DNA from: Chlamydomonas reinhardtii
Taxonomy: Eukaryota > Chlorophyta > Chlorophyceae > Chlamydomonadales > Chlamydomonadaceae
NCBI RefSeq assembly: GCF_000002595.2
Contig: NC_057006.1
Span: 7,299,325 to 7,363,324, forward strand
Direction: 5' to 3'
DNA: 64,000 nt
Position numbers and translations under genes: made by a program. Below, piece by piece: positions 11,489 through 23,442 of this stretch. The notes below the pieces were generated by a model, which saw only the letters and a program-made list of their open reading frames with translations, had not been told where the DNA came from and ran no database searches. The first letter of the stretch is position 1; every line of letters begins with the position of its first letter.

Positions 11489-13617
11489 ATGAACTGCATG
11501 CTGCGAGGCTTCGCAATTTTGGGCTTGCTCTGCTTCAACGCCGTAGTATCTTCTGCGAGGACTCTGCACGCTGCAGACACCAACGTCGCTGTGATTCAGG
11601 CGGCGGACACGGATGTCGACGTGGGCTCAGATGTGGGCTCATGGTGGGGCAGGCGCGTGGAGGTGCTTCTGGCGGTCATGAGCCGCTGCCCCGACGGCAG
11701 GTGTGTGTGTGTGTGGGTCCAGGCAGCTAGCAGAACTACGCCCGGACATGGCCTTCGGGCCCACCTGTCGCAGCTGCAAGGGCTTCATGTTGCGGGATGC
11801 CTCTGCACGGTCCTGCTGGGCCCTTTCCGATGCCTGGCCACTTAAAGTTATAGCTACTGCCCAGCAACGCTCCGTTTCTCTATGTTTGAACCTGATAGGC
11901 TTGAGTCCTGCACAAACCCGGATTACTAACCCACAGGCGTGCAGAGGCGCGCATCAACGAGGTCCTGGCCAAGTGAGTGGCGGCCAATGTGCGGGGTTGG
12001 TAGCGTACTCGGTGTCAGTACCGCGCCAGTCATGCCTTCAACCACCTCCAACCCCTAATCCCTCCCGGTTCTTAGTTTCTTTGGGATTACATCTGCCCGC
12101 CCGCACAGGGTCCACTCCATCGCCGACGTGCGCCTCATGTACATCGCCGCCAAGAACGAGTCCGCGCAGCCGCTGGGCGTCACCTGCAAGCACGGCGACC
12201 TGGAGTGCGCCGGCAATGCGCAGCAGCTGTGTGCCGCCTACTACGGCCGCCACGGCCACAGCTCCGGCACCACTGGCGGCGACCCGTGGACCCGCGGCTG
12301 GGACTTCATCATGTGCGTATGTGGGGTGGGGGCTTCTGGGAACCGCGTACCCGAAGTGCGCTGGGCTGCACTGCGGGTAGGGGCGTGGAGTAGGGGGCTG
12401 CTCGCACCATACACATGCGGATTACGTATGTGGAGCAACCCGGGAGATGCGTGGGACTGGTCGGAGCGTAGCCTGAGCACAAATGCATGGTTGCGACACC
12501 TCGACTCCCGGCCTGCTGGTGCGCGCGTGCTCATCAATTGTAATTGTGTGTGTACGGTACGACACGAGAAACTAATCTCCCGAGAGTGTGTTTGTGTGTC
12601 TGTTCCCGCACACAATGCACAGGTGTCAGAACAAGTCGCCGGCTGACATCGGGACTGAGGAACTGGCGGAGCGGTGCTTGCAGGTGGGGGCTGCGGGGCC
12701 GGTTACTTTCAGGCGCACTGGGTGTCGTTGCACACGTCACACGCGATGCCCACACAGTCAGCCGCTTCAGGCACATGTGGTTACCCACCGGCCCTGCCCG
12801 GTTACCGGCCGTGTGTACAGCTCGTGCGGCTCCAACTCACGTCAATGTCCCCCACGCATCCTGCATCGCGCACCCGTTACAACATGTCGTGCATTCCTCC
12901 CCCGTTATTAATTATGAGTGCAACCCACCCACCCACCCACCCCCTCCCCCGCAGGAGGCTGGCTTCACTGAGCACCGCGCCAACCTGACCCGGGCTTGCT
13001 GGAACGGACCCGAGGCTGGCCCCATCCTGCGTAAATCGGCCGCCGAGGCCCTCCGCCGCAAGGCCTACAAATCCGTAAGGCATTTGTGTGGACCCACATG
13101 CCTTTTTATGATCCAGACCTCGTCGAGGACTAGGCGAAGGAGTGAAGTCATCAGCATGACAACTAACATTACGCCATACGCATGCAGGCCACCATCTTCA
13201 TTGGCGGCGCTTACCGCTGCACTCACGATGACGCGCAGTGGTGAGTGAGGGCTGGATTGGGCCCGATTGGGCTGACGAGTGTGGGATACGCCAGCAAGGG
13301 AGGGAGAGTGGAACCCGTGCAAGCACCCGTGCAAGCACCCGTGCAAGCACCCCGGGAGCGGCCACTGTTGACATCACCTAAGCCAACGCAGCATCGCATG
13401 CACAGGACCCTAACCTCTGCTGCTTGTAGCTGAACTCACGGGTGTATGCGCTGATCCTGCATTCCTGCGGGATCCGGGTCGCAGGTACGACTGCCCCGGC
13501 GGCTCCGAGGTGGACGACTTCGTGGCCACAATCTGCGCCACCTACTTCCGCTACACCAGCATGTGGCCTGAGGAGATCTGCGGGCCCGAGCCCCCCGACG
13601 TATCGCCCACCGCATGA
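11489..13617 (+). CDS. GILT-type thiol reductase relative, secreted/lysosomal, with altered active site
   Basis: Seven exons (11489-11700, 11937-11972, 12109-12312, 12623-12683, 12955-13074, 13188-13240, 13485-13617) give 272 residues with matching phases. The GILT family (gamma-interferon-inducible lysosomal thiol reductase) reduces disulfides in acidic compartments. The N-terminus is a signal peptide (LRGFAILGLLCFNAVVSSA). The family signature C-x-H-G-x2-E-C is present as CKHGDLEC at 109-116. The later conserved Cys pattern follows (FIMCQN, ERCLQ, RACWNG, YRCTHDDAQW, YDCPG, TICATYF). At the place of the redox CxxC, the sequence is MSRCPDGR: Cys67 is kept but the second Cys is Gly70. That position is two codons before a splice site, so a different donor or acceptor could change what follows but not Gly70. 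The start is the first ATG in frame before the hydrophobic segment. Confidence 0.85.
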
Positions 13618-14137
13618 GCCTGAAAAGCATGTGGGGCTGTTGGCTGGTTGCGTGCACCTGGGCTGTGTGCGGCTTGGCGCGCTGGGGGGCAGCAGCCAGG
13701 CCCTCGGGCTGTCGCGAGCTGGAGGCTCTTCTTCGCCGCGCATTCCCAATGTTGTCGGGACATAGAGATGCGCACGTTGTAACACGTGAGAAAATACACG
13801 TCCCTCAGCAGAGTCGCAGAGGGCCACCCTGGTCGCTTGAGCGGGAAGCGAGGGGCGAAGGCACGAGCGGCCTCGGGCGGAGGGACGTGCGCTGGGCCAA
13901 GGCAGGGTCAAAAGGGGTCCAGTCAACGGATTGCGCAAAGTTGCAGAGCATAGACAGAAACAATAAAATATCGCCACGACCTTCATCCGTTCAGCGAGGC
14001 GCGCTGACGTCACAGGACTCGGAACTTGCTCTCCGGAAAACACGCGATAGCTTATGCAAGTCGGTGCAAGTGCATTGAGGTTCATAATACCCGACATCTC
14101 GCGTGCATCTGTTACCGCTCTGGCAGTCGCAGGCGAG
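13618..14137. other. Intergenic: GILT-like 3' UTR and upstream region of the glucose transporter gene
   Basis: The first ~175 bases are the 3' UTR ending at a TGTAA signal. The rest is the 5' flank of the transporter gene, with an AT-rich patch (AACAATAAAATA) near 13961. I see no gene here. Confidence 0.55.
13778..13782 (+). promoter_or_regulatory. Poly(A) signal TGTAA for the GILT-like gene
   Basis: TGTAA lies 161 bases past the stop codon. Confidence 0.6.
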
Positions 14138-17100
14138 ATGCTGCACACGCTTTCGTCAACGCGCCCGGCGCGCGGCGGTGCTTACCATGCGGCAGGTAGC
14201 GGCCTCATGCCGCTGAGCATGCTGCGACCGCGGCCGGCGTCTTCAGGTCCGTTCCGGTCGGCAATGTGCAACATCCACAGCGTGCGGGGCGGCACACAGA
14301 CTCGTTGCTCCCGAGCCCCGCCATTCGAACCTCGTGTCATTGGGCTGTCCTTGTTTGATTTTGCACGGTTACCCTATGACTAGCCTGCTGCCGGCTCCGT
14401 CCCCCATGACCCAACCTTCAAAGCCCGCCCCGCTTCACTGCCCCCGCCCCTCACTACCCACCACCCACTCCTGCCACAGGCCGCCTGCCGCTGGGCCCTG
14501 GCCCCCTCCCCACCACGCCCTCCCCCCTCCAGCGCCTGCACCTCTACTCCGACCGCACTCACGACGACCCACACCACCCCTCCACCGTCGCGCGCTTCAA
14601 GGGCGCCGCGGCTGCCGACGACGGCAGCTCCCAACAGCCCATCGCGCCCGTCTCCTCCAGCGACGCCCCCGCCCCGGGCACGGCTGCGCCACTGGCGCCG
14701 GTGCTTCTGGCGGTGGCGGTGGCGTGTGCCGGCAGCTTTGCTTTTGGATTCAACCTGTCCATCATCAACGGGCCGCTGGAGACCATTGCCACTGAGCTGG
14801 GCATTGCGGGCAACAAGGCGCTCATGGGGCTGGTGGGTGGTGGGTGGGCGCAGAGGGACTGGAGGGACAGGAGGGGTGGTTGGGAGTAGCTAGTCGGGGC
14901 ATGGAGAGGTTGCGATGCCAAATGCAGATGGCGTTGCAGTACGTACCGCATCGAATCAATGGCCAAGCGGGCAGGCGGGCAGCAGCCATGCACATGCGCC
15001 TGGAACACGCGCCTACTGCCGGCCGGCTCCCATCCTGGATTATCAAGCATCCCCCCCCCGGTATCCACCAGGTTGTGAGCAGCACACTGGCGGGTGCGGC
15101 CCTGGGCAGCCTGGCGGGCGGCGGCGTGGCGGACAGCCTGGGCCGCCGCGTGTCCTTCCTGCTGGCGGCCGTGCCCATGGTGGCTGGCCCGCTCATCAGC
15201 GCCGCCGCCGGCGACATCAACACCATGGCTGCGGGCCGCTTCCTGACCGGCGCTGCCATTGGCCTGTCGTCGGCGCTGGTGCCCACCTACATCAGCGAGG
15301 TGCGGCGGAGAGAGGAGGGGGAGGGGGCGGGGGCCGGGTTGTTTCCGCCATTCCCTCATGTAAGAGAAGCCAGAAGCACGAGGAGGACGAGGGGGAGGGG
15401 CTGTTGGCCTCGAGCCCAATGATTTAGGTCCCAATTCGCATGTATCCGCATTAGTCACGGGCAGGGCTTATGCGAATTCAGTTGTGGAGCTAATCCAGGT
15501 CGCTGTGATGGTTAGAAGCGGCAGTCGGACTCCTCGATTAACGGAAGAAAACAGAGGCGATCGCGGTGCCCTACCCCCACGCGAGAAAACGGTATTCAGC
15601 CGTGTCGTGTCCCTCCCCGCCTGTGCCTCCAAACCCAGGTGGCGCCCACGCGCATCCGCGGCACCCTGGGTGCCCTGAACCAGCTGTGCATCTGCCTGGG
15701 TATCCTGGGCGCGCTGCTGGTCAACGTGGTGGTGCCGGCCGCCGCCTGGAGGACCATGTTCCAGGCGGCGGCGGCGCCCGCGGCGCTGCTGGGGCTGGGT
15801 GAGGACTGGGAGGAGTGGGAGCAGGGGGGCGGCAGCAGGGGAGGCGGCAGGAGCGGTGGCGGCAGGAGGGGAGGCGGCAGGAGGGGGCGGTGTAGATACC
15901 AGCCCAAACGAATCCGAACCCGGGGGCGGCAGTAGGGGGCGGCAGGGGGGCCCGGCTGAGGGGGTTGTGTGGGGATGTGTTTTGGGGTTCTGGGTGGTGG
16001 ATTGGGTGACGGGCAGTGCAGCTCGGTCCACGGGGCGGGGTATCTGATGTTTTGACGGAGCTGGCACCAGGCGGGTTGAGCAGCTGCGGGCCGCTTTTTT
16101 TGGCTCACGCATGGGTTGCCTCCACACCCGCCACCCGCGGTGCCCACCCATTGCTCATGTATGCATGCGTCACCTCTACTTTCCCAGGCATGCTGCTGGG
16201 CCCCGAGAGCCCGCGCTGGCTGGCCTCCAAGCACCGGGATGCCGCGGCGCGTGATGCGGCGGTGCGGCTGTGGGGCCCCAGCGGCCCCGCCGAGCTCGAC
16301 CTCAGCCGCCCCGCAGCCACCGCCGCCGCCAGCGCCAACGCCGGCCGGGCGGCAGCGTCCGACGTGGATGGCGGTACGCCGGGTGGGTGGGGATGGGGGT
16401 AGTTCATTCCGATCCCAAAATGAATGATTGCCCACCAAGAACCCATAGAGCGCGAAGGGTAGGGATATACGGTACTGGGGGTGTCACGGAGGAGTCGTGG
16501 AGTGGCGGCAAACTGGACACCTGCCATAATGCGTGGGGCGGCCAAGCGCTCACTCTCACACACACAGGCGCACACACTTCACCCTGCTTTTCACTCAACA
16601 CGCATCCACTCCACCTCTCGTGCACGACTCACCCTCCCCCTTCTTTTGGTTTCGCATACGCATGGATTGGTGGAAACAACCCCTCCCCGATTCTCCCCCT
16701 AATCCTCCCCCTTCCCCTTCCCCCTCCCCCTGTTCCTGGATACGTCTTCACTTCGTAAATAACTATGAATGTACCCCCCCCCACACACACACATACACAC
16801 ACACACACGCACACAAATCGTCGGTAACGGTTGATGTTCCGCAAAATGGTCTACCGTCTACCACTTCCTTAACTAGTCATGAATGTAACCCGCCAGGCAC
16901 TGCGGTGGCTCAGCCCGGCGGCCTGGCGCTGCTGTCCGGCCCCGCCGCCCGGCCGCTGCTGATCGGCGTGCTGCTGTTCGCGTTCCAGCAGTTCGCGGGC
17001 ATCAACGCCCTGGTCTACTTCTCATCCTCCGTGTTCCGACAGGTGGGAGGCAGAGACTAGCGGCTGCACAGGCACCATGCATGGTATAGGCACATGTGGA

Positions 17101-19207
17101 CTGGGATGGGGCGGTTACTGTGGCCGGGTTTGTTGCTGTCGTGCCCTGAGGCCGCAACCGTCGGGGCGTTGTCTTTTCCGGGCTTTGGGATGCATTTGGG
17201 GCCGCGGGGTCTGGGCTGAGGCCTGAGGTGTTCAGGCGGCTCCCCAATCCCATTTTACCTTGAAGGAACAAAGCCTCGCAGGAGAACAGCACCCACGCAC
17301 AGCAACCTCATCACCCCGCCCCTTGGCCCCCTCCTCCTCACCTCCTTCCTGAGCTGAGCTGCCGCGCACCCCCTACGGTGTGTGTGCAGGCGGGCGTGTC
17401 CAGTGACGCGCTGGCCAGTGCTGCGGTGGGCGCCACCAACGTGCTGGGCACCCTGGTGGCGGCCTCGCTCATGGAGCGGGCGGGGCGCAAGCAGCTCATG
17501 GCGGGCAGCTTCATGGGGCAGGTGGGGGCGCGGGGGGGATGTAAATACCAGCCCAAACTAAACCAAAACCAACGAAAACGGGAGTGCAGGCAGAGGCATT
17601 TGTTGCGAGCGATAATACTTATGGGATGTGGGCCGAGGCGTGTGGGGGCAGGTGGGGGCGGGGGGGGGGCGTGTGTGTGTGTATGTGCGGCTGTATGGGT
17701 GCGTACGTGCGGCTGTGTGGGGGCGTGCGGCGTGCGGGTGAACCATGAGCTCACGACTGGAGGATACTGCTATGTGTGCGGGACTCAAGGAACAGACTGA
17801 TCCCTCTCCTCCCTCCTCTCCCTCCTCTCCATCCCTCCCCCCTCCCTCCCCTCCTTCCCTGCTCCCTCCCTCCTCCCCTCCTCCCCTCCTGCCCCCCAGG
17901 CCGCCGCCATGTTCGCAATGGCCGCCGGCTTCAGCCTGCCCGCGCTGCAGCCGTACGCCGGCACCATCGCGGTGGTGGGCACGCTGTCGTACATCGCCGC
18001 ATTCGCGCTGGGGGCGGGGCCCGTGCCCGCGCTCATCGTGCCCGAGCTCAACCCCCTGGCCACACGAGGTGCGGCGCGGGGGTAGCGAGGGGGAGGATGG
18101 GAGAGGTAGTGTACGCCAGCCCCGACTAAAGCACGACGCAGAACCAGGGGAAGTGCTTTCACTGTCTTTGCAGTCCCAGATAGACGGTGGCCAAGAGGGG
18201 GCGATGGCTTGCGGTGTGGGTACAGCGGCGCGAAGGCGTACCGGAGAACCGCGGTGTACCGGAAAAGTACAATGCATCACATGAGTGTGCCGGGTGAGCA
18301 GTGTCCTCGCCGACCCCCGCCCATGCCACTGCAGGCAAGGCTGTCTCTGCGGCCTTCGTCAGCCACTGGGTGAGTCTTCACCTGCTCGCTGCATTCCTGG
18401 TTGCTGGTGCAGCCCGCATCTGCCTGTCAGTGCACCGTCGTGCATCTATCGCGCTACTTGCCTTCCCTGACCGATCTCCCCAACCTCCCTGACCTAGCCC
18501 GCCCGCTCCCGACCTCCTCCGCCGCGCACAGGTGTGCAATGTGCTTGTGGGGCAGTCCTTCCTGGCGGCAGTGCAGGTGCGGCCTCAGGGAGCTGAGTGG
18601 CGGTGCTAAATGCATGCATGCGGGACATGCACCTCCCTGCCTGACGACGCACTCCTCTGACCTGTTTCCATCGCCTCTATCTGCTTCCCCATCCGTTGGG
18701 GCTCGTGCGTACAACCGCCCTCCCACCAATGCAACGCACCCCCTCCCTCCCGCCTTCTGCCACCCCCCAGTCGTACGGTCTGGCCCCGGTGTACACCTTC
18801 TTCGGCCTCATGGCGCTGGCGGGGGCGGCGTACGTCAACAGCCAGGTGTGCGGCGGGCTGGGGGGCGGGCTGGGGGCCGGGAGAGGGGAGGGGCCAGGAG
18901 AAGGTGAGCTGAGGGGGCTCGGGCCGACGCAGCCGCCACACCACCAAGAGCAACATGCGTGGTGATGGCGGGGTCGTGAATTCGGGAGCGGTCACGTGCT
19001 CAAGTCCAACAAAATAGACGTTCTTGCAGACTTGCGGCGACGCCCCGCGGTGAAGCCGAGGCGTGCCTCAAAGGAAGGCTCTCAGCACGGCCTGCCTCTC
19101 ATGGCCGGCTGCCCCGCGCGCCTCTCACCCTGCAGGTGCCCGAGACCAAGGGCAAGACGCTGGAGCAGATTGAGGCCGAGCTGCGCGCAGGAGCCAAGGC
19201 GGCGTAG
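14138..19207 (+). CDS. Plastid-type glucose transporter (major facilitator superfamily sugar porter)
   Basis: Twelve exons (14138-14246, 14480-14832, 15072-15299, 15639-15798, 16188-16373, 16897-17042, 17390-17521, 17900-18068, 18335-18369, 18532-18576, 18771-18845, 19136-19207) give 569 residues. Sugar-porter marks are clear: GRR after helix 2, VPTYISEVAPTRIRGTLG, PESPRWL, FQQFAGINALVYFSSSVF, AGRK, and a final PETKGKTLEQIE. The wording around TRIRGTLGALNQLCICLGI is that of the plastid envelope glucose transporter pGlcT, which exports glucose from starch breakdown. The first ~107 residues are Ser/Arg/Pro-rich and free of membrane segments, as expected of a chloroplast transit peptide. The first joint is the least certain: its donor is GTCCGT, and only phase supports it. 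Intron 7 opens with a repeat shared with a dehydratase-gene intron. Confidence 0.87.
15889..15923 (+). repeat. Short copy of the intron 5'-end motif (pGlcT intron 4)
   Basis: The string TGTAGATACCAGCCCAAAC, then a run of AACC-like units, lies about 90 bases into intron 4 of the glucose transporter gene, after a G-rich leader. It matches the start of the larger shared element at 17539 and 36117. Confidence 0.5.
17539..17647 (+). repeat. Intron element shared with the DHAD gene, copy A
   Basis: Intron 7 of the glucose transporter begins with a G-rich leader and then this ~110-base element: TGTAAATACCAGCCCAAAC, AACC-type units, GGCAGAGGC, GATAATACTTATGGGA and GGGCCGAGGCGTGTGGG. The same blocks, in the same order and orientation and at almost the same distance from the 5' splice site, occur at 36117-36217 in the dihydroxy-acid dehydratase gene. 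Confidence 0.75.
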
Positions 19208-20396
19208 GCAGTGGGGCATTGAAAGAAGAGGAGAGTAACACAGGTGGCTGCGGCCCACTGGAGGGGCTGGCGCTGGTCGGCGAGGAGGAGGAGGAGGAGG
19301 AGGGGACGGGGTGGAGTAGGGCTCTCTGAGGTTGGCGCTGCTTGGCGCGGCGGCTGTTGAGCATTTTGAGGCGGGGGCGCAGCGCAATGTTTCGTTTCAT
19401 GAATTGGATCGGGGTGCCGCCCGCAAGAGTTTTAATTGCTCACATGCGTCCTGTGTGTGCCGTTGAAGTGTGGGGAATCGTACAGTGCGCCATTCGACTG
19501 ATGCAAGCTCGTAAGAGGACCTGTTGCAAGAGCGACCACGTGTGTTGGGGAGGGACTGTTGGGAGATACGGTATCACGGAGAGCGGAAACGCGGATAGAG
19601 GCGGGTGCCAGACCACGCAAAACACACACACACACTTTCAACACACAGTGTCATTGGCAAGTTGTTAAATGTCAGGAGCCGGCGTGTGCTGGTGGTTCCG
19701 GTGACTCCGGTCAGGGCCGTCAGGCACAGCGGCCAGGCGGTCAACTGCTGGGCGCTGACGCGTGGGTCAATGGAACGGAAGTATAGACAATTACTTGGGC
19801 GGTCAGGCCTTGTGTCGTCACAGTTATGGGCACAGTCACCAAGCAGTCACCGCCATGCACAATGGCTTTCAGTCCAGGGGCCTCGTGACTTGCCTGCGTC
19901 CACACGTGCATCCGAATGCGTCACGGCGGTGGTGGGAATCCACCGCTCACTTGGGAAGTTAGCGCCGGAGCGCCAGGCAAACATCATGTCACAGGCGCGC
20001 TCCCCTATCATCATAACAGCATGCCACATCCTTACTTGTGTCACATGCTGTCACATCGGGCTCACCATTTACATCCAACCATGCTCACAATCACACCCGC
20101 ACGCGGCCTCCGTGCACGCATCCTAAGCCCCCCACGGCCACACCGCCCGCTAGCATGTACAAGCTGGGTAGCATAGGACACTCCGCCAGTTTGGGTTCAC
20201 AAAGCATTCTCCTGCGCCTCGAAGCACCGTACGACTTGACGCCGCAGCCGCACCCAGCAGCACCAGCAACGGTCGCCCCACGGGGCCGCCCCCGGGAAGC
20301 ACTTTCTTGCAAGCGCTGGGCCGCCTCCCTTTCTCTGTATTCCCGGGCGACTGGCCCCTGCTGCTGTGCTCCTCAGACATGTTGCTATGAGTGCTG
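19208..20396. other. Convergent intergenic region (glucose transporter / LURP-one gene)
   Basis: Two genes end here facing each other. The right part is the 3' UTR of the minus-strand LURP-one gene to its TGTAA signal at 20073-20069. I found no TGTAA for the transporter within range, so it may use a variant signal. A (GAG)n-rich patch lies near 19280-19300. I see no gene. Confidence 0.5.
20069..20073 (-). promoter_or_regulatory. Poly(A) signal TGTAA for the LURP-one gene
   Basis: The minus strand reads TGTAA about 325 bases past the stop codon. Confidence 0.5.
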
Positions 20397-22745
20397 TCAG
20401 TGGTAGAAGGTGTTCCAGATCATCTGCATCTGCTGCACCACGTGCACGCCGCCGTCCAGCTGGTGCCCCGCCGCCGCCGCCGTGGCGCCGAGCCCCGTGG
20501 CATCCACCACCCCGTCCACGGCGGCGTTGGTCAGCGGCTGCGTCACGAAGTTGCTCACGGCGTCCTTCACGAAGTGCGCGCCCACCTGGTTGCGTGCAGG
20601 GGAGGGAGGGAACAGAAGGAGAAGAAGGAGGAGAGGGGTAGGGAGGGCGAGGGTGGGTGGATGGGGGTAGGGTAAGTGGGAGGAAGACGTTGCGGGTACC
20701 GAACAGACGCGGCATACGGCACGCCGTGTTACAGCAGATGAGGTCGCTGTGCACGCGCGGCGTGGTGGTCGACGATGGCCCAGCACCGCCCCTTTCCGCT
20801 CGCTGTACGGCCTACGCAATCAATTTGCCCCCTCGCGCGCCTTCTCCTAAGCCTCCCCTCCTCCGCACCTGCTTGATTCCCAGCACCACCGCCAGGATGG
20901 CCGTCCAGTCCGCCCCGGGCGCAACGTCTACGAACAGCTCACTGCCGGAGCCGAAAGCCACCGTTTTGATCAGCGCCTCCACGCTCTTGACCGCCACCGC
21001 CACCAGCTGGCCCTCAGGGTTGACAATCTGCGTGTTGGGGAAAGAACAAGGGAAAGCGGAAATGTGGCTTGTGCATGCACGCGTTGAAGCCGACAAAGTG
21101 GAAGTGCGGGGTCGGTTGTATGACAGTGCGTGCTTGCAAATTTCCCATCTTTCCATCTCCCGGTACCCCTACCTGCATGGTGCGGCCGTACAGGTCCACC
21201 AGCACCCTGTGCGGCGGAAACGGCAGTTGGTTGGTCGATTAGATTGGCCGTTCGGTTGGAATTGGATGTGCTTGCTGAAAATGATGGTATTACCGTTGAC
21301 GGTCAGCACATGCCTGTGACAACTTGGACTGAGACACCGCTCGCCCACCCCGCGTCCACGACCCACCCACCCCCACACGCACGCACACCTGTAGATCACG
21401 TCCTTGCCATTGCCGCGCCGCACCGCCAGGTTGTGGCGGATGCTCATGCTCTTGAGGCGGGACTCCTTGCCCACGTTGGCAAACGTCTGGTGGCCGCTGG
21501 CGTCCTGTGCGTGGTTCCAGCAAGAAGAAGCGTGTTTGTGTGTGCGCGCCGTAGCGATGGATTGCAGGCGGACGGAGGCATGCATGTGTAATGGCTGGAG
21601 ACGCGTCACGTCGGTGGGCAGCCGTGCCCATGGGCGCAGCCCCTGGCTACACCCCTGCCTCCCTCCCAAGCCCTGACGCCCCTGCCGCTTTGGCACAGCC
21701 ATCCTCCGTCATGGCCTCGCTGCTCCCCCCGGCACCCGCACACAGACGGCTGGGTGGTCTTGAAGGCCAGGAGGCGACATGTGAAGCAGGCTAGTTGGGT
21801 GGTGCTAGCTAGCGATGCGCGCCAGAAGCAGCACTTGCGCCCTCGCCCCATTCTCAGGTTCGGTTTGGTTTAGGCTGGGATCTACACTCCCCTGGGACCC
21901 CGCACCTGGATGTACTGGCGGCCGTGCATGGACATGGTCTTGGGCCGGATCTTGAGGGGGGGCATGCCCGCATAGCCGCTCAGCTGGCACACGCTCTCCC
22001 ACTCGCCCAACTGGGAGGGGAGGTGGTGGCGCAGGAGGCGCAAAGGGGACACGACAGGGAGTAGGTAATGGCCGCAGGTGGCGCCATGCGACACCACCCG
22101 GTGGGCGCACACCCGCCGGGAACATGCACGATCTCTGGCGGGAAGGCACTCATGCTCAACTCCTCAAGCTCAAGACCTAGCGCATATGACCTGAGCTCGA
22201 TTCCCCGTGCGCATGCGCCCTGGCCCTCCTGTAGTGTGATGAGCCCACTCAGCCCAGCCGCCGCCGTGTCCCTCGCCACCCACAATCAAGTGCTCCACCG
22301 ACACGCATCACTCCCCGCCACACCTTGTTGTTGTGCGCATTGACGGTGTTGCTCAGGCCCAGAGGGTCCAGGCTGTCTGTGCGTGCGTGTGAACGCGATG
22401 GGTAAGGGCGAGGTGCATGGAGGCGTCAGCAGCGATTTGGGGTGTCTTGTATCCGTTACATGGCGACGACATTTCATCCTTCATACCAGTGTGTAAACAG
22501 CCCACGAGTGAGATGGCAGTGACGCAACAGGGTCCTGAGCAGGCGATGCTCATGCGCCGAGTATCAGGGTAGCGCCTCGCCAGCCGGAGACTCACTGTAG
22601 GGGTTCTTGCCGAAGTGGCACTGAACGGCGACCAGGCGGCCGTGCTCGTCCCAGACACGGAAGTCGTCCTTTGACAGGTGAGCCTTCTTCATCACAAACC
22701 TACGCGTACATCCGCACACATGTGTGAGTGCAGGTGAATACCGTC

Positions 22746-22821
<76 letters not shown>

Positions 22822-23358
22822 CATTGCAAACGTGAAGGCGGTGCCTTTGCCGTTGCCGGGGCTAGCTCTGAAGCGTTGAGTGGAAGGCAAGGGAAAGTGT
22901 GTGTGCGTGGGGCGAATGTCGGCGAGGGCAGGTCAGGGACACCGAGAGCCGGGAGGTTCTCGGCATGGTGTCGGACTGCAGGCCCGGGAGGCTGGTGAGC
23001 TGGGCGCGATGCATAATGGCCGGAGTAGCAGAGCTGCGGGGGCCCTTGAACGGTGGATTCGCGAGCGGGAAAGACTGGCCGAGCTGCCGAGCTCCCGGCA
23101 CACAGCGCTCACCGCTTCGGTTTGCCTGCGGGGACGAACTGACGCCCGATAACCAGGCCGGAGCCTTCCTTTTGCGGCACCAGCTGCGGGAAGGGAGGCC
23201 CAACCGCGAGCTGCGCGCGCAAAGGACACAGGCATCGGCTTGCGTTGGTTAGCCGAAGAAGCGCGCGACAGCAGCTGCGCTTTGCTATGCGGGCACATGC
23301 TTGCCTCGATAATGAAATTCGGGTCGCATTGGGCCGCGTGGGCCATCTCTGAAGCCAT
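20397..23358 (-). CDS. LURP-one-related (DUF567, Tubby-like fold) protein
   Basis: Nine exons give 294 residues: 23358-23305, 23183-23113, 22699-22596, 22376-22324, 22010-21906, 21504-21389, 21206-21173, 21027-20869 and 20585-20397. Exons 2-9 join in frame through standard sites. The text matches the LOR family: FVMKKAHLSKDDFRVWDEHG, MHGRQYIQ, KSMSIRHNLAV, DLYGRTMQIVNPEGQLVA and GADWTAILAVVLGI. The family has a beta-barrel like Tubby and phospholipid scramblases. In plants some members act in defence, but the biochemical role is unclear. The only in-frame 5' exon I can find, MASEMAHAAQCDPNFIIE, joins through a GC-AG intron (donor GAG|GCAAGC), so the first 18 residues are less sure. A 75-base TG microsatellite and a dispersed repeat fill intron 2. 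A ~60-residue C-terminal helix extends past the LOR core. Confidence 0.82.
21858..21900 (-). repeat. Weak copy of the intron 5'-end motif (LURP-one intron 5)
   Basis: On the minus strand, just inside the donor at 21905, the sequence reads GTGTAGATCCCAGCCTAAAC then AACC-type units, like the elements at 15889, 17539 and 36117. Only this leading part is recognisable. Confidence 0.4.
22746..22820. repeat. (TG)n microsatellite
   Basis: About 37 uninterrupted TG units in intron 2 of the LURP-one gene, directly joined to the dispersed repeat copy at 22815-22876. Confidence 0.95.
22815..22876 (+). repeat. Dispersed repeat with TG microsatellite tail, copy 2
   Basis: After the TG tract come TTCATTGCAA, GTGAAGGCGG, CCGTTGCCGGGGCTA and TGAAGCG. 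The blocks match those on the minus strand at 7569-7650. Read on the opposite strand both copies can encode a peptide of the form SPGxGxxxAFTF, so the similarity holds at amino-acid level too. Confidence 0.55.
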
Positions 23359-23437
23359 TTCTCCCTTTCTGACTACTTCAAGTGTTCGCTACGAGTTTGG
23401 TTTCGGCGAAGCTTGGTCTCTCTAGTTCGAGGTATTA

Positions 23438-23442
23438 TTACA
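23438..23442 (-). promoter_or_regulatory. Poly(A) signal TGTAA for the coiled-coil gene
   Basis: The minus strand reads TGTAA 254 bases past the stop at 23696 and only 80 bases upstream of the next minus-strand start codon, so these tandem genes are tightly packed. Confidence 0.5.

Noticed and set aside
14310-14345. GGTTCGAAT string on the minus strand suggesting a tRNA T-loop
   Set aside because: No acceptor stem, anticodon arm or D-arm could be laid around it.
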